The translations under genes and the position numbers were made by a program. The notes beneath the pieces were generated by a model that did no database searches, was not told the DNA's origin, and was given only the letters and a program-made list of their open reading frames with translations. From Petunia secreta (Eukaryota > Streptophyta > Magnoliopsida > Solanales > Solanaceae), in assembly GCA_029990175.1 (NCBI GenBank), contig JARKIP010000005.1, positions 72,696,001 through 72,760,000 on the forward strand: a DNA stretch of 64,000 nucleotides. Direction: 5' to 3'. Each line of letters opens with the position of its first letter. Position 1 is the stretch's first letter. Of this stretch, positions 57,406-64,000 are shown in pieces.

Positions 57406-59072
57406 TATATGTGTTTTGAGATTATTGTGGAGAAGATGGAGCAAAGTTTGTTATATCAACAAAATAAGTCCAAGGTGGAGATTTGTAAAATGGCCTTTGT
57501 TTTGTTGCCAACTTGGTGGGGCCCATCCTATTTATTATAGGCATGTGCCTTTTGTTTATTGGAGCCAAAGTTTGCAACTTTGTGGAGGAAATTTATTTCT
57601 TCACATGTAGAAAGCTTGGAAGTCACTTATATTGCTCCTATAAAAGGAGCTCTTGCCTTTCACTTCTAACACACCAAAAATTGAGAGTTTCTCTTTGTTT
57701 ACTCTTCTACTTTTATAGTGAGTATTTTGTATAAGAGATTTGTGTGTTGGGAAACACTTGTGTGAAATTGTTCCTCTTCGCCCGTGGATTAGGTCATTCT
57801 GACTGAACCACGTATATTTTGTGTCTCCTTTATTTATTTTAGTTGTCGTTATTATCAACTTTCGATATCCTTGTTATTGTCTCTACTCGGATCACGATCC
57901 TAACATAAAGGGATGAATTGATGGTTTGCCATTTGTTTTTCCCTTCTCGAGTAGTTAAATCACCACACACATTTTTTTGCACAATATTGTTCTGTCTACA
58001 CACCAAAGTGAATATTTGATCTTAGCTTTTCTTCTTATTTAATTTTGCTTTCTCTTCCTTTGACCTTTTCTTAGAGTGGAGATGGAGATGTCATTGACTG
58101 CGTTGGCATTTTGAAGCAGCCAGCTTTGTATCATCCTGCTTTGAAGAACAACACTATCCAAGGTTTGTTCAATTTGTATCCCAGCTGACCTTTGGACAAT
58201 CGTAGAAAAACTCTAACTTATGTACACGTCCATTTACACTATCATGTAAATTATAAATGATACTTACAAGGTAACCGTGTATAAAAAATGAATATAAAAA
58301 ATGAATAATTATATGAAAATAAGACATGTTACCTAGTAAAATAGGTTACAAAGTTCACTTATCATAATTAAAATATTTTCCATGTCAGCATATATATATA
58401 AAAGATAAATAAATTGTTATAAAAAAAGGTTTACTTATTCACATATTTAGAGAGTTAAAAGTAATCATTTACTTCACTCAGATGACACCAAGCTAGAGTC
58501 CAGTGCATCAAATGCTAAGGCGTCAAAATCTAATGTTAGTGTATATATAAATATATATCCCAGCTTCATATCTTAATTACTTTTTTTCTCCTCAACTTCT
58601 CATTGAGTTTTGCTCTTTGATAAGGAGAATTATACTTTGTGTTGTGCTTTATTTACTGCTCCTGTACATCATGTCACTAACTTGTTGATTGAATCATCTA
58701 GATAAATCCAAGGATTATGGTGATAGGCAAACACGATATTTCACTTATTGGACCGTAAGAATTTTTGTCTATCTTCATTTCTCAATCATGATAGTTTAAA
58801 TTACTTTGTTGCTCTGCTTTACAGAGTTCAGATGTTCAACATTATATACTATTTTGACAAGTTCATTTACCATATTGACAATTCACCAATTCACATAAGA
58901 CTAATGATTTTCCAATGAATGGTAGGCTGATGGCTCAAGAGAAATAGGTTCTTTTGATCTTACTTGCCCTGGTTTTGTACAAATCAGCAATCAAATAGCC
59001 CTTGGTGCAGCTATATACCCAATCTTAACTCAGGATGGCCTCCCTCATTCAATTATGGTTTACATCCGCAAG

Positions 59073-60520
59073 GTATATTGAATTAATTAAACTGCATATC
59101 GTTATATATAATTTAAATATCTATTTTATCGCGTTATAAAATATCGTCATATATAACTTAAATATCTATTATATTTTTCTTGGTTTTTAGATATAGATGA
59201 CTGTTGAAAAACTGTATGATTAAAAACGATTCTCGTCCGTATCGCACCAACGGGGCTCACAGTACTTGACCAAAACATATTTTTTCTTGTCTGATATTGT
59301 CTCTCATAAATTCGTCCAAATTAAAGTAAAAACATCTTATGCTTTAATTTTTCTAGCTTTCTTTGAATATAGACCATTTGCTCAAAGTTGACATAACATG
59401 TTCTTTTGTTGATTTTACATTTTTTTTCGTATGGTCATTAGAATTTACCCAGTACAATAAAGTGAAGTCTGACTTTTTGAATTCTTATTATTCAGAAGAT
59501 GCTTCAAAACTTTCTGCTCTCTCATGAGAGTGAAGTTGTTCTACTTGAAACATGAATATCTTGCAAATTCATGGGAAGTGCCAAGTCGATGAGGCCTTTA
59601 TGAGTGCTGGAATTTAAACTCGTTTAGTTGCCTAGATGTTAGTTTATTTTTTGTAGAGTGGATAGAGTTTAACAATGTTCATTCATATTTACAAGGATTA
59701 TGGAAAATTTTAGACTACAACGTAATGTAATCAAGGAACTAGAACCCCTAGTACCTAGAACCTTCACAGCCATACGTTAGCTGGTAAGGTTACCTCTACT
59801 TAACCTCAAAAGTAATCTCTACTTAATGCTTCTAAACAAGCTGATAGATTACAACTCGATAGCTTATAACAAAGAAACTAAAACAACAGACTTAACTAAG
59901 AAACTGCTCCTTCGTAAGATTCTGCTGCTCAGCCTTTGTTCTTGCACACAAAGTTTCCCACAATCCGATTGTACTTGATATGCTCTATTGAGATGTCTTT
60001 TGTGCGTATTGAATTTGACCAAATTAACTTGTATATAAAGGCACTAGACTTAGCCGGATCCAACTAAGTTTGGGAATCCTTTTCCTCTTTGGAATCAGTT
60101 TTAAACAAGGTTACCCATATTTTCTTATTTAAAACCTAAGTTAATTTGCGTTAGTTCTCAATCCATTTACGTTTAGGAACCGCATCCTTCTCAGCACCGT
60201 TTCTTGCTTCTTCTGTTTCCGGTAGGATTGGAACTTTGACCCAACTGTCCTTTTCTTTCCTTCTTCAGCTCTGACTTGAATATCTCGTTTGAACAGCTGG
60301 TCTTCTCACTTCGACTGTGAACCTTTTCGCGGTCTTCTTAGCACCAGGTCTTTTGTCATCTTCAAAACTCATCCTTCAACAAAGGCCCAAAGAGGCAATA
60401 AATATGACAATCAACATGATAGTGTTCCAGGAAATCCTACATGCATGTTAACATCACTATAGTTTTTTTAGCACTTCACTTTACTCGTTGTACGGGTTTA
60501 CAGCCCGGCCCAACAGACAC
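59073..60520. other. Non-coding region
   Basis: AT-rich, then a stretch (59690-60400) with no frame or family I can recognise. It may belong to the retroelement at the right edge. No gene is called. Confidence 0.35.
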
Positions 60521-60830
60521 ATATCTCCTGACGAGAGGCACTTAGTAGCTCCTGATGAGCAAATAAATATCTCCTGATGAGAGGCACTTAGTAGTTCCTG
60601 ACGATAAAATAAATATCTCCTAACGGGAGGCACTTAGCAGCTCCTGACAAAAAAATAAATATCTTCTGACAAGAGGCACTTAGTAGCTCCCGACGAGAAA
60701 ATAAATATCTCCTGACGAGAGGCACTTAGTAGCTCCTGACGAGCAGATAGATATCTCTTGACGAGAGGCACTTAGTCGCTCCTGACGAGCAAACAAATAT
60801 CTCCAGAGGAGAGAGACATATTTCCTAGCA
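60521..60830. repeat. 46-bp minisatellite
   Basis: The word ATATCTYCTGA starts at 60521, 60567, 60613, 60659, 60705, 60751 and 60797, exactly 46 bp apart each time, although bases within the units differ. Each unit is two half-units of 23 bp sharing CTCCTGACGAG (one followed by AGGCACTTAGTAG, the other by CAAATAAAT). Confidence 0.92.
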
Positions 60831-61829
60831 CTAAAAGCACCTGAAAATGGATATCCAGCTCAACGGGGAAGTTTACTTTATCTTTATCTCTATTTGTACT
60901 TATCTTGTTTTTACTGCAGGGCACTCTCCAGTCTCTCGACAAACCCCCACGCCATTTCCCATACTCTCATACTTGCTCCTGAAAAATCACTACCCCACAC
61001 GAAATTGTACAACCCCAAAATCACAAATGCATACTATACACCGTATTGGAACTCTATTCAAGAAGCTTAATCCTACAGACAATGTTTTTGCTATACCCCC
61101 AAAACTATCTATTTTGTCGAGTTACAAAATGCTCAAATCTGAATTTCCCTACTCCCAAAGTGATCTACCTAATCCTTCCGTTTTGATTGGATGTCAATTT
61201 ATATTCCTTCCTATTCAAGACTATCTGTTTCAATTGTGCATGTTTTATGCTTAATCGTGCCCATCTGTTTAAATTATGCGCATTTATAGTGCTTACTTCT
61301 CAATACCCCAGCTTAGCCAAGACAATTTTGAGGTTTGATATTGGAGACAAAATGACTTATTTATCGTGATGAAGTGGAAACTATGTTTATGTAAACTCCT
61401 CTTCATGGGTGTGTCGTACACCACATCTTCATACTGGAACGATTACGAGCCTTTTTTCCGACGCTCGATCTATCTATGTTATCTCGTCTTCGACAATGCC
61501 CCTGCTATATTCAGCAATCATCTATCTCGACAAATTCAAAAAGACATTCAAATCTGAACTTTGCATAATTGGACAAGTTCACTCTCGACATCTGAATCGT
61601 GCATCATATACATCCCACACAAGCAACATGTCATGCTAGAACTACACACGGCCTGATTTTTGTGAAAACCGAAATATATAGGCAACTCAGAGACCGGGGT
61701 TCGACAAAAAACCTAAAAGCTCTCCTTTCCTTTATAGCATTTCGTCCATCTGTCGTGACAAAATTGGCTACTCCGTCAACTATCTTTGCCCAAAGACTCT
61801 TTCATCATCCCCCGGCAAAGAGGGGCAGG
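60831..61829 (+). mobile_element. 3' internal region of a Tat/Ogre-like gypsy element
   Basis: Non-coding DNA leading to the polypurine tract GCAAAGAGGGGCAGG at 61815-61829. The 135-codon frame at 60847-61254 and smaller ones after it show no retroelement domain, so I treat them as chance. Gag and pol are not seen to the left, so they are deleted or lie outside the recognisable part. Confidence 0.5.
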
Positions 61830-63493
61830 TGTTGACAACCAATTTTGTCCCTCCTTTTTCTAAAATTGGTTACATTTAACTTAAAGGTGCAATAGTAATT
61901 TTTTTTTGAGAAATCATGCATTTACTTGTGTAATGCAATATACATTGTAGTCGTGTTGTATAATTGCATCATTTAGGCTAATTTGCTCATTGCATGTCAA
62001 AGTATGGGTATTTGTGAAAATTGTGGCATTAGTAATATTCAGTATGTGTGACTATTTTTATGTGTGTCATATTGTACTTGTCTGAATAATTTGCATTTAT
62101 TTGTTTATTCATATGTTTTTACTTAGCACCTTTAATTAAATATTGGTCTAATTAAAATACGTTCGGTTCAAGTTCTAAATTCCATGTCTTTGGATTCGAA
62201 TTATTTCAAATTTGAATCTATTCAAATATCCATTTTTGTTTCTTTATATTAAAACTCTCATCATTCTTTTGAACCTGGACCAAATAATAGAGCGAGATAC
62301 ATTTTTGTTTGAACAAGAATAATTATTCCATATATCCCTAAAATTCTCCAAGCAAAATCATACCCACTCCCCTACTTGTCTCTCTCTCCCTAAAATATCT
62401 CCAAATCCCTCAAACATCTCCATCATTCAAAAATCCCACTAAAATCACTTCAATGGTGGCAATCAATCGCCAACAGCTCTCTCTGATTTTGTGTATATAT
62501 TGGTTCTTTGTTTTACCTCAGAGGGGGACCAATACAGATCAAGTACAATACATATCATCACCATCACCTCTCCTCTCTCACACGCTCCATTAAAACCACC
62601 ATTAACACCATCGACCCCAATACAAATCAGAAACAAATACACCATACACAGTACAAAAAAAGAGAAAAGGAAGAAGAGTAGTGGAGTCATAGCAGCGACG
62701 CCACCGGGTTTCTTCACCGGAAAATCGAAGCTTGAATTCGCTCCCTCCCTCTCCTCCACTTCACCGCCGTTCCTCATCCCACCAGAGTTCTGTTATCGTC
62801 AGAGCTTTTTTCCAGCGGTTCCATAAAAATAGTTTCTTGATTCTAGCGATGATCCTCTGTTTCGTTTGTTCTAGCTCTGTCCCGATTTGTTATTGGAAAC
62901 TGAAAAGGGGAGTGGGGAAGTGGCAGTGACGCCACCAGACACTGCTCCTCCACCTTGTTTGGTCGCTGTTATAGTCGTTCTCCGCCATTTATTTGGCTAC
63001 GTTTGGTTGTGCCCTGTTTGGTTCATTTGTGGTCATTGTCCCAACTTGAATTTCTCAATTGATTTATTTTGGTGAAATTTGGAACTCTCTGTTGTTGATC
63101 TAATCGGTTCCAAAGCATACGCCTCTATTTTGAGGATATGTAAAACTTTGTTTATTGATGGATAATCTTTTGAATTTTACGGATAATATATTGTCGTGTG
63201 GCCAATGAAAAATAATTAATTTGAGCCATATGCACTGATTTGAACAAGATACTACACGGCCAGTGACGTTTTTGCAGGCCAATGCAAGTTCCGTCCCGTC
63301 GTCCCTTTATGTGACCCTGTGAAAATAAAGGCGATGACGATACGTATTACTTTGCACAGTAAGCGATAGTGGAGTAGTATGATTGGTGGTACTTGGAATG
63401 GCAACTGGCCAGCCATCGTGTTTGCAGTCGTACCGACATCCCTAATCTCTACTTGATGCACTACATCAATCTGAGCCTAAACCTTTACAAAAC

Positions 63494-63531
<38 letters not shown>

Positions 63532-64000
63532 GTTACTATTACTATTACTATTATTAATATTATTATTAGCTTTTTTTTATTGTTTTACTATACTTATTAT
63601 TTATTATTTTATTTTATTAATTGTCGTACTAATTCATTTTCATATTTTTTTACAAGGTACTTCCCGACGAAATTCATTAAAGGCGACGTCATTAGAGGAG
63701 ACAAATGTTTCTTAATATTTACTATTGTGTTTTTGGCATATTGTTCAATTTTATTATTTTCAGCAGGCTAACTAATTTGTTTTATTTTGAAAGGTCTATT
63801 TAGTTGAGGTTTGCTAAGGAAGAATGCAACTCGAGAAGATGAATCTTTTATTTCAAATGCAATTTTGTGTATCTAATTTTTATACTATAGCAAAAATTGT
63901 TCAATTTTATTTTGTTTAATCTATTTTGAATCTCAATTATTTTGTTCGGTCGGGAACCACACTTAGTAGAATCCGAGAGGTGCCTAACACCTTCCTCTTG
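61830..64000 (+). repeat. LTR of a Tat/Ogre-like gypsy element, cut by the right edge
   Basis: It starts TGTTGACAACCAATTTTGTC right after a polypurine tract. The last bases (GGGAACCACACTTAGTAGAA, GAGAGGTGCCTAACACCTTC) resemble the 3' end of the long LTRs of Solanaceae Tat/Ogre elements. At least 2.17 kb. It contains an ATT microsatellite (about 63497-63560). The short frames at 62463-62929 and near 63100-63780 are unsupported. Confidence 0.65.

Larger units (their letters stand above)
55311..57905 (+). mobile_element. Ty1/copia LTR retrotransposon, internally deleted, in intron 1 of neprosin copy 3
   Basis: The LTRs are 55311-56123 and 57484-57905, starting TGTAAAATGGCC and ending CCTAACA. 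The 5-bp duplication TAAAG lies at 55306-55310 and 57906-57910. The primer site TGGTATCAGAGCC (initiator tRNA-Met type) starts at 56127, and the polypurine tract AAGGTGGAGATT precedes 57484. The interior is only 1.36 kb: gag, zinc knuckle, start of protease, then a jump to the 3' end. Integrase, RT and RNase H are gone. Confidence 0.92.
55208..59072 (+). pseudogene. Neprosin copy 3, interrupted by a copia element and missing exons
   Basis: A remnant of exon 1 (LAIKSIQ, 55208-55230) is followed by intron 1 with the copia insert. Exon 2 (58075 to about 58162) has an extra base before its donor. Exon 3 (about 58482) has a TAG at its fifth codon, and then breaks directly into intron 4 sequence, so most of exon 3 and all of exon 4 are lost. 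Exon 5 (about 58701-58755) has lost one base. Exon 6 (58926-59072) keeps its 147-bp length, with Cys changed to Ser in REIGSFDLTC. Exon 7 with WGGE is not found. It is clearly dead. Confidence 0.88.

Noticed and set aside
60521..60830. Regular repeats at fixed spacing, CRISPR-like at first sight
   Set aside because: The whole 46-bp unit repeats, with no unique spacers, and this is a plant genome.
60847..61254. 135-codon ORF before the Tat/Ogre-like LTR
   Set aside because: It opens with a hydrophobic run but has no gag, pol or other signature; its position is the untranslated 3' region of the element.
62463..62929. ORFs on both strands near 62.5-62.9 kb
   Set aside because: They lie inside the LTR at the right edge, overlap each other and show no domain.

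Overview
The window is plant nuclear DNA, most likely from a member of the Solanaceae. It has long introns with GT/AG borders, few genes in a sea of transposons, tRNA-related SINE tails and MITE families that look like nightshade ones, an Athila-type retroelement with a downstream plant-transposon ORF, and a DUF7745 fragment. The genus cannot be told from the sequence alone. Family names are recognised by eye; no database search was run.

Four host genes look intact. (1) The mitochondrial complex I 20 kDa subunit (PSST/NDUFS7, two exons, 5168-9999 +). (2) An intronless P-type PPR protein (18710-20176 +). (3) A CXXC zinc-binding UPF0587/DUF866 protein (four exons, 22979-26602 -). (4) A neprosin-domain (DUF239) glutamic-peptidase-like gene (seven exons, 49720-53306 +). 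The last is the only complete member of a tandem cluster. A 5' stub lies at 34823-34980 and a decayed copy at about 55208-59072. Upstream blocks are duplicated at 26895-30090 and 35180-36073/49043-49719.

Mobile DNA, left to right. 1-2890 (-) is a broken DUF1985 gene of the Ulp1/Mutator-associated type, whose non-coding gaps are studded with the palindrome ATGTTTAAACAT. 3930-4895 is a DUF7745 pseudogene. 10670-12481 is a truncated Mutator-like element (MULE), and 13671-16885 a complete non-autonomous MULE with inverted ends and a perfect 9-bp target duplication. Both carry long arrays of GTATCT/GTTTCA motifs. 17975-18342 is a TRIM. 28037-29728 is another MULE with a 9-bp duplication and a nested LINE fragment. 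30108-34784 is a LINE with endonuclease, RT and RNase H, containing a probable solo LTR. 36074-49037 is a 13-kb Athila-like element with about 98% identical LTRs. 55311-57905 is an internally deleted copia element inside an intron of neprosin copy 3. From about 60.5 kb to the right edge is the 3' part of a Tat/Ogre-like gypsy element with a 46-bp minisatellite and an LTR that runs off the window.

Most worth a second look: in the 13671-16885 MULE the short motif cores recur every 9-11 bp (mean about 10.4), one turn of B-DNA. The DUF1985 gene at the left edge has a different motif in its introns and 5' flank but none in its exons. Together these resemble the VANDAL/VANC arrangement of Arabidopsis, where a transposon-encoded anti-silencing protein recognises short motifs in its own non-coding DNA. 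That link is an inference.
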